From: Guadua angustifolia | Taxonomy: Eukaryota > Streptophyta > Magnoliopsida > Poales > Poaceae | Length of the DNA: 64,000 nt | Direction: 5' to 3' | NCBI GenBank assembly: GCA_036346375.1 | Contig: CM070502.1 | Location: 18,390,924 to 18,454,923 of the forward strand | Shown here: piece by piece, positions 45,990 to 57,691 of the stretch | Layout: every line of letters starts with the position of its first letter | Numbering within the stretch: the first letter of the stretch is position 1 | Position numbers and translations under genes: made by a program | Notes under the pieces: generated by a model | Databases searched by the model: none | Seen by the model: the letters and a program-made list of their open reading frames with translations, nothing else | Told to the model about the DNA's origin: nothing

Positions 45990-47717
45990 ATGTCGACTAG
46001 AGGAGTAGAGCACTCAAATGATCTACTTGTATTAAATGGCTCAAATTATGCTTTATGGAAATCTCTTATGACTATTCATTTTAAATCCATGAGCCCCCAA
46101 ATATGGTGGATTATAGATGTTGGCTTTTCGTCTCCATTAAATGAAGTTGACCCAACTGAAGGAGAGACGAAATGCCTACATCTCGACGCTCAAGCTACTA
46201 ACATATTATTTTGGGTTGTGAGCGATGAAATTTTTGATAGCATATGCGAACTCAAGAGCGCTCATGAGATGTGGATAAAGCTTCAAGAACTATTTGAATC
46301 ATCCACTTCCATTGAGGATTGCATTGAGCAAGAGATGTTGGGAGATGAAACCTCAAGCTCCACATCAAGTGATGAAGAACCGACATCTCCATCGACCACA
46401 ACCTCCGCCTCAAGTGTGGATGAAGATTCACTCACATCACTAATCCGTTGCTTCATGGCAAAAGGTAAAATTGAGGTAAGTGATGATGATGATGAGCTCT
46501 CTTTTGATGAATTTATGAATATGTTAAAGGAGCTCAATGAATCTCTTGGGAAGGAGAAAAAGAAATATAAAATTTTGAAGCTTGAACATGAATCACTTCA
46601 AAATGATTATAATGTGCTTAAAGAAAATCATGAATCTCTCCTTCTTAAAGAAAATTTTAAGCCAAAGGTGGATATAGGAATCTCATATGATTTAATTGAT
46701 GAAATGCCTTGCATAAATGTTAATGCTAATAATTCATCAAATAAATGCATATCCACCTCTAGCAATGATTTACCTTGTTGCTCAAATTCTATTGCTACTA
46801 CTTCCTCTATGCATGTTGAGACTAACATTGTAGAGGAAAATAAAGAGCTCAAGGCCCAAGTCATTAGATTAGAAAATGACTTGAAAAGGAGCATAAAGGG
46901 CAAAGCCGTTCTCGATGAGATCTTGAGAAAGCCAAGGGCGCCTCAAGATAAGCGAGGACTCGGCTACATCTCCAAGAGGGAGACTAGCAAGACAAGGCAC
47001 AACGAAATACATTCGAAGATCATCAAGTGCTTTGCTTGCAACAAGAAGGGCCACTTCGCCTCCGTGTGCCCTAATAAAGTGGAGATCAAGCCACAAGCAT
47101 CAACAATGAGGCAAACCGACAAAGAGCAAGTCAAGAAAAGGAGACGTTCAAAGCATACTTGCTACAATTGTCGGGAAAAGGGGCATATCGGTAAGGATTA
47201 TCCCAAAGGTATCATTCCTAAGCCTATTATTATTAATGATAATTATTTGCTTAGGAAGGACAAGAATGGTAATGCATTGGCCAAACTTGTCAAGTCCCCT
47301 ATGCTCGCTCAAAATGATAATGCTCATTTGCATAGGAAGAGTAAATCTAGAAATGGGTTTGCTAAAATTGTTAGGACTCCTAAGCCTACTCAAAGCAATT
47401 CAAATATATTTCTTAGGAGAAATAACAATAGCAAAACATTTGCTAGATATACTAGATCTTCTAAGCCAATGCATAATTTTAATAATCATGTGCTTAGAAG
47501 AGATCAAACTAGAAATAGTTTTGCAAAGTATTATTGTCCTCCTAAACATTATTATAAAAATGCCAATCAATTGCCTAGGAGGAATAATTATTGCAAACAT
47601 ATTCCTAGTCATGTTAGTTCACCTAAGACTACTAATATTAGGAGCATTTGGGTTCCTAAATCTATTGTGACTAACATTGTTGGACCCAACAAGGATTGGG
47701 TACCAAAAACCAACTAA
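45990..47717 (+). CDS. Copia-type gag protein of the sirevirus-like element
   Basis: 575 residues, intact. Residues 10-110 are the gag core of the UBN2/DUF4219 type (LNGSNYALWKSLM, VVSDEIFDSI, AHEMWIKLQELFE). Then comes a Ser/Thr/Asp/Glu-rich hinge (about 115-165), a charged coiled region (170-310), and two zinc knuckles near residues 350 and 392. The first, CFACNKKGHFASVC, is a full CCHC. The second, CYNCREKGHIGKDY, has Tyr where the last Cys should be. A basic Asn/Arg/Lys-rich tail with repeated LRRxN-type segments ends in NKDWVPKTN. It would form the cytoplasmic particle and bind RNA. The frame ends in a stop with no pol fused. Confidence 0.93.
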   Translation: MSTRGVEHSNDLLVLNGSNYALWKSLMTIHFKSMSPQIWWIIDVGFSSPLNEVDPTEGETKCLHLDAQATNILFWVVSDEIFDSICELKSAHEMWIKLQELFESSTSIEDCIEQEMLGDETSSSTSSDEEPTSPSTTTSASSVDEDSLTSLIRCFMAKGKIEVSDDDDELSFDEFMNMLKELNESLGKEKKKYKILKLEHESLQNDYNVLKENHESLLLKENFKPKVDIGISYDLIDEMPCINVNANNSSNKCISTSSNDLPCCSNSIATTSSMHVETNIVEENKELKAQVIRLENDLKRSIKGKAVLDEILRKPRAPQDKRGLGYISKRETSKTRHNEIHSKIIKCFACNKKGHFASVCPNKVEIKPQASTMRQTDKEQVKKRRRSKHTCYNCREKGHIGKDYPKGIIPKPIIINDNYLLRKDKNGNALAKLVKSPMLAQNDNAHLHRKSKSRNGFAKIVRTPKPTQSNSNIFLRRNNNSKTFARYTRSSKPMHNFNNHVLRRDQTRNSFAKYYCPPKHYYKNANQLPRRNNYCKHIPSHVSSPKTTNIRSIWVPKSIVTNIVGPNKDWVPKTN

Positions 47718-50700
47718 AAGATTTTTAGGTAACATGGGATGGATTGGATGCTTGGCTTCTTCAAGAATATAAGGACTTCATCAATTACAAGTTGGAACCA
47801 AGCATAAAGATAATCAAGTCCATCATGAGTCAATGCCATCTCGGGTAACAAGTATTTAAATTGATTCTTATAGCTTATAGCCTTGCGTGAGGTTATATTG
47901 CATTATTCATGAAAATCAATTTAGATTACTTGTTCATTTTCTTGCTCATGCTTATTAGTTGTGTTGATTGCAATTTTGAGCAAGTTTGGGTTAGTGGCAC
48001 ATTAAGGGGGAGTGTTAATTCATATCCATGTATATTACATCCCTACATGTGCCCATATTTATATAAGTGCTAATATATATTTTCAAAATCAAGCCATTTA
48101 GCCAAAACTCAAAATTTTGCATACTTTTAGTATTCTTATGAAAAACTAGTTGCAAAATGTATACAAATGCTTTTGAAATATTTTTCAAAGGTTTTGGCTT
48201 TACAAAATCTATTTGAAAAGAAAATGAGTTTCATGCCCAAAACCTAGATAGTTGTATTTTGTTTTGGATTTAAACTTATAATTTTCATAGAATTAAATGT
48301 AAAATGATTTTGAAAGTAATTCCAAAACAAAAACCTAGAGTTGGTCATTCTTAGCAATTCTTGTGTTGAAAAGATTTTCAAAAGACCAACCTAGCAAAAG
48401 TTATTTGATTTTGAAACTCATAGAAAAACTATATTTGACCCATAATGTCATATTATTGCACTTAAGTGAGTTTTGCCAAATGAATCAAGTTTCATGCTAT
48501 GATTTGACTCACAAGGGTATTTGCAACTCATATAAGCTTATGGAAATATTAAATACCCACTTACGCTCACTTTGGCAAAACTAGAGAATTTCTTGAAACT
48601 TAAAGGTTTTATTGCCAAATCCATCTCTTTAAGAATTTGAATGCCTTCTTTACTTTGAAATTGCTCTAAATGGTGTGTTTGATATTTATCTTGATCATTT
48701 AGAGCATTTCATATTGGTTTCATGAATTCTACCAAGGTTTATTGCAAAATGCCTTTTGAAGTTCACCAAAATCTCTCTTTTGATATTATTTGGCATACTC
48801 TCGCATTAAGTTGGATTTTATGATTTGAATGGATTTGATTATGCAAATTGGCTTATAAATATCTCTCTAACTCATATGAAGCCATATAAGTGCACATTTC
48901 CATTCAAAACTCATTTGGTTCCATTTTGAGGATTTGGTGAAAATCTTAATCCTTTATGTGATTCAAATACATCTTTCACCATATCTCTCAAAATAAAATT
49001 GATTTATTGAAAATCTTTGTTGGAAAACCTTCTCTTGCATATGGAGTTCATATCTAGAAATTCTCACATTTATTTGAACTCATTTGCGAGATTATTGACT
49101 TTATTTGACTTAGTGTCAAAACTAAACCTCAATGCTCTTAATGGCCTATTTTTGATTGGAGGGTGATATTTGAGAAATTCTTTTTGGTGAAGTCTCTTGG
49201 ATGTCCATGGATCTTTTTGCAAAATTTCATGGCTATTTGACTTCATTTGATACTTGTTCGAATAATGTTGAAAACCATATGCATGCATATCCTTTATATG
49301 AGCCTCTTTAGTCAAAAAGTCAAAAAAATCGTTTAAAAGGCTAATATTTGTGAAAATCTTTATAAAAGCTCTCAAATATGTATTTCAAATGTTTTACAAT
49401 GCTTTAGAGTAAAAATTCTATTTTAGAAACAAAATAGCAAATTTGGCCTCAAATGGATCTTATAGGATCTTGATTTTGGATTAAATGAAATATTTTCATA
49501 AATTAAAATCTATTGAGTTTTTGAAAAAGTGGTCAATACAAAACTCGTAGGGTTGGTCATTTTAAGCATTTCTTTAGTTCAAAGTTTTTCCAAACGACCA
49601 ACCGTTCAAAAGTTATAGCTATTTGAATTTGGCCAAAATTCTTCATTTGACCCGAAATGACCCATTCTTGCATATTGTGGGTTTTGATATTGAGTTGGAT
49701 TTCTTCATGTTTCTTGGCTTGAAATAGTATTTCTAACTCATTCAAAGCCATGAAAGTTCAAATCTCCATGAAATCCAATTCGGATTGCGTTTTGAGCATT
49801 CGGCGCAAATTGAACTTATCTTTTCGCCTTCAAAGCGCAATCTGCCATATCTTTTGAACGAAATGTGCTTTTAAGGAAATTCTTTTTGAGAAACCTTCTA
49901 AATAGTCTATAGTTCATTTCTGGAAACTTTCAAATTATTTTGACCTTATTTGAGAAAGTTTTGACTTTTCTTCTCTTTGATTGAAATTCATACCTACAAA
50001 GCAAAATTTGGCATATCTTTTGATTGGAGACTCCTTTTTGGAAAATTCTTTTTGGAAAAGTTTCTCAGGAGTCCAAAGTATATTTCTGCACAATTTCAAA
50101 TGATTGTAACTTCATTTGGAAAAGTTATGGCTTTTTCTCACTTTGATCAAAAGGCTGAAAATTCAGACTTTTGCATAGTTTTGAGCTGATTTGTGATTTT
50201 TGTATCTCCAAATCAGAGCATAATTTGAGGGGACCACCTTCGTAAGAATTGATCCGTAATAGTTGGTCTATTATGCTGAATTTTATCATATTTTTTAGAT
50301 CTCGTTTGAACCTTCTTTCAGCCCTGTCAAAAAGCTTCAATGAAATGTCAAAACTGAATTTTTCAGCACATTGCATTCTTGAAATCTTGCCTTCCTCTAA
50401 GATAATTTGAGTATTTTCTTGTGATGAAAACTAAGGTAACCCAATTCATGGCTCCATGATTCATCTAAAATTATGTGGGAACTCATTTGCTCTTGTTTTC
50501 ATTCTAAGGACCAATTCAAAGCGAGATTTCTTTTTCCGAAACTTTTAGTTCAGCATTCTCTATTGTCAAATTTTCGGGGTTCTCCTTTGCTTAAATGAGT
50601 TTTTGGTCTTCACAGCCCTCGAAGAGAATTTCGAGATGGATGTTTTCCGCGTTGATGATTTTTGTATTTGAGCAATGGTTTAAAAGTTATAATCGATTTT

Positions 50701-52204
50701 GTACTGCTATTTGCATCTTTTGAGATTTTGAGAGTTTTAAATTGGAATCTTGGCAAGCCTTTCAAGATGAAAACTAAGTGAACTTATTCATTGCTCCAAA
50801 CTTCAAAGTGGAGTATATCTATTTAAGTTTTCATTCCAATAAAAGTGCATTTTTTGGCTAAGTTCTTTTGGAAATTGGATTTAATTGTATCTTAACCTCA
50901 AAATGCTTCCTCTCTTGCATAACTCGGAGTTTATTGTGGAAAAGAGGAAATTTCCCTTGTAAGTTCAAGAGTGAGTTTGAATATGTTTTACCCATTACCT
51001 CTCTTACAAGTGGATGTTAAGATTAAATTTGAATAAGGTTCAAATATTTTCATTATAAATTGGTATAATGAAATCTTCAATTGGTATCTTGAAATTTTCA
51101 AATTGCTTGCAAGTAGTATCATCATGTTTATCGTCTATATCATGCATGTTATACTTAGACATTATCAAACTAACTTGGGTCAAATTAAAAGATATTTGTT
51201 CCCGGAAATCGTGTGCTTGTCTATTGATGTTGAAGGTATTGGAAAAGGGGTCATCTTCGACGGTGGGATGAAGGAAATGGAGTGGAGCTCCATAGTCCGA
51301 GGGATCTAAGGCTGGACGCGGTGATCATGACCGATTCGAACATGCGGTGGACAAGAATCGACAAAGGGCGTGTTTTCTTTTGACTATATTCAATAATGTC
51401 TTTGCACACCATTATGCTCAATTGTCTTATTCTAAATGGTGTTGTTCCTTTTAATTGGTATCATCAATCGGTATATGTAATTAGTTTCAATTGGTATCAA
51501 TTAATTAGTATTCTTCAAGAGGTATTCTCTAAGTCTGAATTGCTTTTAAAATTGTCATCTAACTTGCATTTGGCATTATCATGAATTAAAAGAGATATAC
51601 CCTTGATAAATTTATGAAATTCTTGATCATGAAAGTGCATCTTAATTATACAATGTTGATTCATGATCTTGATTGCTAGAATTTAATTGGATCATAAGCA
51701 TGTGCTTAAGATATATAAATTTGCTATATGATCTTAATGTTTAAAGAATGAATATTCTCCATGTGGAATCATATTCATGTGTCATGCTTAAGCACCATTT
51801 ACATCTTGTGAATCATGACTACATTTAAATTGGTATCATTTTGAAAAATCTATTACCTAAATCTTGGATATAATTGGCATCATATCTTGCCTAGATTTAG
51901 GGGGAGCTTAATATTATTGTCCTATTCCTAGCTTCTTCTTTTTATTTTTATCTTGTTCTCCCTAATCCTTTTATTGAGTGTGCAATCAAGGGGGAGAATT
52001 TATTGAATGAACAATAAGGATCTCTTAAGCACCTTTTGGGATTAATGACAAAAGGGGAGAATTTATGGATTTATCAATTGTCCCTAATCGATACAAAAAG
52101 GATATTTTGTAAGTATGATCTCTTATTGTTTCTTCATGCTTGTTTTATTGTCATTTGGTGCAATTGATAATAAGTTTGTCATAAATCACCAAAAAGGGGG
52201 AGAT
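47718..52204 (+). other. Non-coding interior in place of pol, with degenerate repeats
   Basis: AT-rich, with no Copia pol motif in any frame. From about 48900 to 50350 it holds diverged tandem repeats: TTTGGCATATCTTTTGA, TTCTTTTTGGAAAA, TTCATTTCTGGAAA and CTTCATTTGGAAAAGTT recur in this order at intervals of roughly 180 bp. Polypurine tracts lie at 48006, 51900, 51990, 52054 and 52196. Confidence 0.75.
51898..52204 (+). promoter_or_regulatory. Multiplied polypurine tracts before the 3' LTR
   Basis: Four AAGGGGGAG-type tracts at 51900, 51990, 52054 and 52196; the last, AAAAAGGGGGAGAT, directly precedes the 3' LTR and should prime plus-strand synthesis. A further one is at 48006. Repeated tracts are a known trait of sireviruses. 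Confidence 0.85.
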
Positions 52205-54309
52205 TGAAAGTGCATCTAGGCACTCATGTTATTTTGGTGATTAATGACAAACGCATATAATGACAATCTATGTAATTGAGTAAATGCTTAACTTAGTGCT
52301 TAACAAATGACAAACCTTTAATATGATTATATTGCTATGAGACTAACATGTTTATTGCTAAGTTGAGTATTAGTCTCATCTATTTAGAGGAAAATCAAGT
52401 GGAATGGTTAAGCAAAGTTAAGGTATGCAATTTTGGTATCTATTCTATATTTGTTATTGCATTCCTTTTGTGCAAATGCATAGTGAACTCCAAGTAACAT
52501 GTTGATTATATATATGCACATTGTTTCATGTCATATTTATTTGTGCATATATATTCATTTGAGTTCATTATGTGCTTTGCTTTTAGTATGCATGTATTAA
52601 CTAGAGTTAAACTTCACATTGCTATAGATTGACTTGGTGCATGTATGTCTTAGTTGTGTATCTTCTCATGCACCTCTCTTAGTGAAGTTTAATCTAGAGT
52701 TGGATCACATATTTACTCTTATTTCAAATATTATTTGCACATGTACAATTCATGTATATTCCATCATGTGCTTCATTTAAGTAAAGACTGTGATCCTTGC
52801 CATGATTTAATTGATTCATCGATCGGCAATTATCTCTCTAGTGCATATAGATCAATTACATATTCATCATGATGCACTTAGTAGAGAACATTTATTATGT
52901 CAAGTGTTTCCATTTATATTATGCTTCTTTATATGAAACACTTGTGGTATAATTGCTCACAAATATCAATTTATTCACATCTATTGAGCTTTTGGGACTA
53001 ATGTCTTTCATGAGTGACTTGAAAAGAATTAGGTCCCGTGTGTATGATGATCAAGATATCTTGGAGTATGATCGTTAAGCCGAGGTCAACAAGACGGCGG
53101 TGTCACCAAGAGTTGAGGACTAAGTCAAGATCGACTTGGCGTGGAGATCGTCGAGAGAGGATGATCAAGTCAAGGTTGATAGGACGAGAGTCTCATGAGG
53201 CGAATCGAGTCAAGTTAGACAAGGCGAAGATGTCATCAACTATAAGGTGAAGGTCTTCATGCACGGCGTTAAGAAAGAAGACGGCATCTTGGATTGAATG
53301 TAAGACTTAGATTTCTCGTTTGAATTTGAGTCTAAGGATTGCCGTACTATTAAGAGGATGCTCCATTGAATGACTTTTAGATGTGTCAAGTGCTCAAATG
53401 ATTCATCCTTGTGAAATTTAGAGAGTGTGGTATTGGTGTTGCCGGAAAGTGAGAATTGTAGGTCTCTCTTGGATTCTTGGTGAAATCTGGATTTATCCTT
53501 TAAGATTTGGGTAGTGAGACCTTGTTGGTTGTGTAGCCCTTGTTCTTAGCTTTCAATAGAGTCCAAAATCACTTAAATCGGAGTCCGGAATCAAAAGTTA
53601 TGCTCGTTTTCGTCAGGCTGCTGTGTCCAATCCGGAGTATCCGGACATTTAGTCCGGACACTCCGGGGTAAATGTCCGGAATATCCGGGGATTTAGTCCG
53701 GACACTCCGGGTTAACCCTCTCGGTTCGCCTCCAAGTCACCTTAAGTCCGGATACTCCGGACTATATGTCCGGATAGTCCGGACTTTGCGCAGTTTCAAC
53801 GGCTAGTTGCTTGGAGACATCTATTTAAAGCCCCATCCTCCCCATTTGAAAGGTGGCCGTTATTCCAGTGGTTTGAGGTGTTCTCCTCTTGTTCTTGAGC
53901 CCCCTAAACACCTCTTTACCCTTAGATCTAAGTGATCCCCTTTGAGAGAAGGGTTGGGAAGGGTTTGAGGAGTGAGGTGTTAGATTGAGTGGATTTGAGT
54001 TGTTTGAGCACTTGATTTCATCTCCAAGCTTGTTCTTCGTGAGCATTTGTTACTCTTGGAGGTTGAGGACTCCTAGGCGGCTAGGAGGTCACCCACGAGC
54101 CACCGGTTCTTCGTGTGGTTGGTAGTAGGAAGTTTGTGAAGGTTGGATTCCGCCTCCACAAGGAAGGAATCAAGAAGTGAAGACCGGCGAGTGCATTTGT
54201 GCAACACGGGAGGAAGAGGGTTGAAAGAGACCCGGCTCAAGCGTCAAAGGAGTTGAAACCGGCGAGTGCATTTGTGCAACACCGGAGTAAGAGGGTTGAA
54301 AGAGACTCC
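52205..54309 (+). repeat. 3' LTR of the sirevirus-like element, truncated
   Basis: It matches 43299-45389 of the 5' LTR and stops at GAGACTCC. The expected 542 bp at the end (45390-45931 in the 5' copy) and the target duplication are absent. Helitron H3 sequence follows at once. Confidence 0.92.
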
Positions 54310-54573
54310 TCAAATATCCCGAAAAATTAGAAAAGGGCTTGTTCGCGATTTGAATCTAACGAGAGTTTTTTTTCGTAAAATAGCGCACTAAGGACGTAAA
54401 CGCGATTAAGAAAAGGAAATCTTCCCCTCACAAAAAATCGCAAAGAACCTATTCGTAATTCACAGGGACCTATCCGTAATTCGGAGAAACACAGGGTTTT
54501 TTTTGCAAAATGGCCTAGGAGGGCACGTGGCTAGTCTCTTCATCGAGGCTTTCTTTGAGCTATAATAAAGGTA

Positions 54574-54633
54574 GAATGATATATTATTTATTGATGAGCA
54601 ATCTCTACTCCCAAGGTGATCAACTCCTAACTA
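54574..54633. other. Short spacer between Helitrons H3 and H4
   Basis: 60 bp of ordinary sequence. Confidence 0.5.
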
Positions 54634-55131
54634 CTAGCATAATGCCCGTGCTAACGCTACGGCGATATTTATGAACTTTACATCAAGATCGCGGCTAAGT
54701 TCCCATCAACTTACATGTCAGTGCATAGCCAACGAACATCTGCTATGTTAAACTTTTAGCGAATCTTTGCGTCTGCATAAAAATTCCCGATTTCAAGATT
54801 TGATGCTACATATACATGCATTACGATGGCGCACTCTTAACAGATTACTCCATCCAGCCAGAAGCTACAATGCACACTCAGCCCATGCATCTGGAGAACT
54901 TCTGCAGCAGTTTTGAAGCCTGGGTAATTCAACTGGAAATATGAGCCCAGAAGGAAGATTGAAAGTATAAACTAAGCATCAATTTGATACTACTCCCAGC
55001 ATTACCTAATATTCTGTCAGCAACAACATTACGAATCTTGAGATATTGAATCAACTGGTAATGTTTGAGATTCTCCACAGCATTTTGATTCTTGCATCTC
55101 CACCTCAACAGTAATCAAATCCCTTAACAGT

Positions 55132-56675
55132 TCAGAACCATCCCTTAGGGATAGGAAGCAGAAGTGGGCGACAACATCTAGTGATAGAGGTATAATCTAT
55201 CAGAGGAAGCCGGTACTCCTCGGGATTCAGAGCCACAGCGAAGTCCGGCAGCGCCGGCACACACTCATGGATCCTGCAAACATGTTAAACTTCTAGCACG
55301 TTATATGTGCAAATGAGTCCGGGCATGCTTTCTGTTCAAGTATGAGCAGCATATATACGCAGCTGCTTCTGTTTGACTCTGAACACATTAAGTAATGAAC
55401 TCAGCTTGTAATTAAGCAGATCAATAAGTCAGTCTAGTTCAAGGCTTCAAGCAATATATGTTTTCTTTGAACAAAAGATGCATGCATGGATCAGTATTTT
55501 GGTATCAGTAGCACCTGTCATTGCTGTAGAGGTCCTTGTTGATGCGAACTTTGCAGAAAAAACAACAGTTGATGTTTCAGCAAAAACAAAAGCTGCATGG
55601 ATGGATAGATTGCCTTGAAACTGGAGATGCGGCATGGAAGGCTTCACAGACAGCTTTGCTCTCCCTGAGGAACTCCTCTGCGGATTGCAATGCTGCGACG
55701 GCAGTCCTATGTGATTTCTCCCTGTTGCCTTCATCAAGGATAAGTCCATGGTAATAGTATGCTGCAGCCTGTAGGATTATTTTTTTTAGTTACAAAACTT
55801 AGTTCCTTTTCTTTCGGATTACAGAGATTGGTAGAATTTAAGGAGCTTACAGCGAACCCTTTCTAGTAACATGAGTATATATGTTTATAAACCAATACTG
55901 GAGGTAAATGCAGATTTTGGTTTAGATAAGAAAAAAAAATTATGACTGCATACAAAAAGACAGCAATTTATTTGAGTACAATGTTTCAGAAATGTGAAAA
56001 AAAAAGTCTACATACTTTTGCTTCGGTGTGCTTCCATTTAACAAAGAGCCTGTGCTTCTCGGCCTAGCCATCAAGTTGGACGTCAATTGCCTGGCAACAT
56101 ACGAAATCGTATGACATAGACATTTTGTCAGATTAAACTTTCAGTCTTTCAGATGTCAAACAGACATAAAACCACATAACTGACAAGTAGGCAAGGTTAT
56201 ATGCTCTGCGCATATAAATAGCATGATGAACTGAGAAGTCAGACATCTCAACTGCTATTTTATATGAATCATGTGATTTTTAGTTATCGTCAAGAAAAAT
56301 TCACCCAAAAAAAGATTAGAGAGGGAAAAATGCATTACTTGACCTCTGCAATGCTGTTTCCTACCAACAAAGACAGCTAATCACGGTTAGTATCGCTCCT
56401 ACAACAAATGCAAAATATGCACGAATAGGGGCATGCAGACCTCTGCATCATCTTCTTGGTTCATCCATGCAAACTGTATCTTATCTTCCAAGTCGCACCC
56501 TGTAAAGAATTGAACCACAAGGAAGGGAACACAGACTGACATAAATCTCCCCCATTTCATTTCAGAGCAAAGATGGAAGCACAACGTGCAAATTAGTTAC
56601 CATCTTTTACCAGTCCTAGAAGAACTGGCAAGTACTCTTGCAAAGCCTGCAGAAGATCAGCTGATGTAGATCCCC
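55132..56675 (-). pseudogene. Captured BRO1-domain (BROX-like) gene fragment
   Basis: Seven exon pieces with intact-looking splice sites. They are 56675-56601 (LLQALQEYLPVLLGLVKDG), 56499-56441 (CDLEDKIQFAWMNQEDDAE), a 17-bp stub near 56361-56345, 56090-56016 (HRLFVKWKHTEAK), 55768-55614 (YYYHGLILDEGNREKSHRT, then AEEFLRESKAVCEAFHAA), about 55549-55515 (VRINKDLYSND) and 55273-55132 (HECVPALPDFAVALNPEEY, ending KGWF and TGA). This is the C-terminal part of a plant endosomal-targeting BRO1-like protein. It is dead as a protein: there is a TAG at 56066-56064 inside the fourth piece, and the middle of the domain and the segment before VRIN are missing. The 55614 donor is GC, not GT. Confidence 0.82.
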
Positions 56676-56834
56676 CTGCAAGTGCAAGATCAGAACAGAT
56701 GTTAACAGCAAAACGATAAGTTGCTGCTACGTCTTGATAATTGGAAGTGACTTCGTTTTAAATATAAATCTATGGGGCTCTCCCCTAAAGTTTTCTATAA
56801 GAACAAAGGGAAGTTACTTGTATGTAGTATGTAC

Positions 56835-57490
56835 CTCTTCAACAAAGGGCCAAAGCTTGCTCAATTGTCTGTTGAGCCATTTAACCTGTAGAACAAAACC
56901 AGAACACTCAAAACATGGATTAATGAAAGCAAAAAATCAAGTGAGTATAGCTCTTTGATTAACAATGGAATGCCATTGATATTGTTTTAAATGTTTTAAA
57001 TATTGATAAGTTTGGAAATTTGATTCTTTTATAGTTTGAACTACAAATGTCTTATATTCTATGATTAATAGGACAACATAAAAAGAGTAGCAGTCAAGTA
57101 ACATTTCACCTGTTCATACTCTGGGAATGATATCCATTCAGGGAGATTGTCTCCACATATTTTCTTCACATCTTCGCGGTTGAGAGATCCAAGTGAATTG
57201 ATATCGGCAGCCTGTTTCAAAATGTATTTATTCTGAAAGTCATCTCAAACTACTCATTGCATACCAAACAGGAAAAACATAGCATCAATTTGCATCACCA
57301 TAAAAAATGTACAAATGCAACTAAATGGGATTCCAAAATGAATATACTCCATCACCTTTAGAAACCTAGATGGAAAAAAAATTGCAATAAGGCAACGCCC
57401 TCATGCAACGTATTTGCAGAACACAAAAGATCAATAGAGAAACCTGAACAATGTTCTTAAGCCTGAATCTTTCTTTCGATCCAACACATC
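56835..57490 (-). pseudogene. Captured synaptotagmin/SMP-domain gene fragment
   Basis: Three exon pieces: about 57485-57444 (SKERFRLKNIVQ), 57211-57110 (34 codons, AADINSLGSLNRED to PEWISFPEYEQ) and 56885-56835 (17 codons, VKWLNRQLSKLWPFVEE). All have AG/GT borders and compatible phases. The order and sequence match the start of the SMP lipid-binding region of plant synaptotagmin-like C2 proteins. The C2 domains and most of the SMP domain are absent. The first piece has a stop upstream in frame, so no start is preserved. Confidence 0.8.
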
Positions 57491-57691
57491 ACTCCAAATT
57501 AACCATCCGGGTCTCCGCGTCCTGCCATAACCTGCGCCCAAATCGAGAAAAAATTAGAGAAATCGACGAAGCCAAGGCAGGAGGGGTGGTCGGGATCTGA
57601 GCGGTTGCAAATTCCGACTGGAAATTGGAATGAGCATAGAATATGGGATGATCTGCAAATTGGTCCAACTGAGATATTTACATGCAAGTAC

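Larger units (their letters stand above)
43299..54309 (+). mobile_element. Sirevirus-like Copia retrotransposon with gag but no pol; 3' LTR truncated
   Basis: The 5' LTR (43299-45931) is followed by a tRNA-iMet primer site, TGGTATCAGAGC (45934-45945), a gag frame (45990-47717), then about 4.5 kb with no protease, integrase, reverse transcriptase or RNase H in any frame. It ends with five polypurine tracts and a 3' LTR (52205-54309) that lacks the last 540 bp. The multiplied polypurine tracts and TCCGGA-palindrome LTRs fit sireviruses. The element must have relied on a relative for pol. It lies inside Helitron H3. Confidence 0.85.
41742..54573 (-). mobile_element. Helitron H3 (minus strand), split by an 11-kb retrotransposon
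   Basis: On the minus strand the 3' end is a perfect GGCGCGGCG-TG-CGCCGCGCC hairpin, 7 nt, CTAG (41745-41742), T. The 5' end is around 54573 (TCTACCTTTATTATAGCTC) with a GCCACGTGCCCTCC block like those of the other family members. H3 sequence occupies 41742-43298 and 54310-54573; the retrotransposon sits between. The left part contains a 685-bp tandem duplication. Confidence 0.65.

Noticed and set aside
45990..52204. Search for Copia pol (integrase, RT, RNase H) after gag
   Set aside because: No frame on the plus strand shows the usual motifs. Short frames in this region are AT-rich noise.
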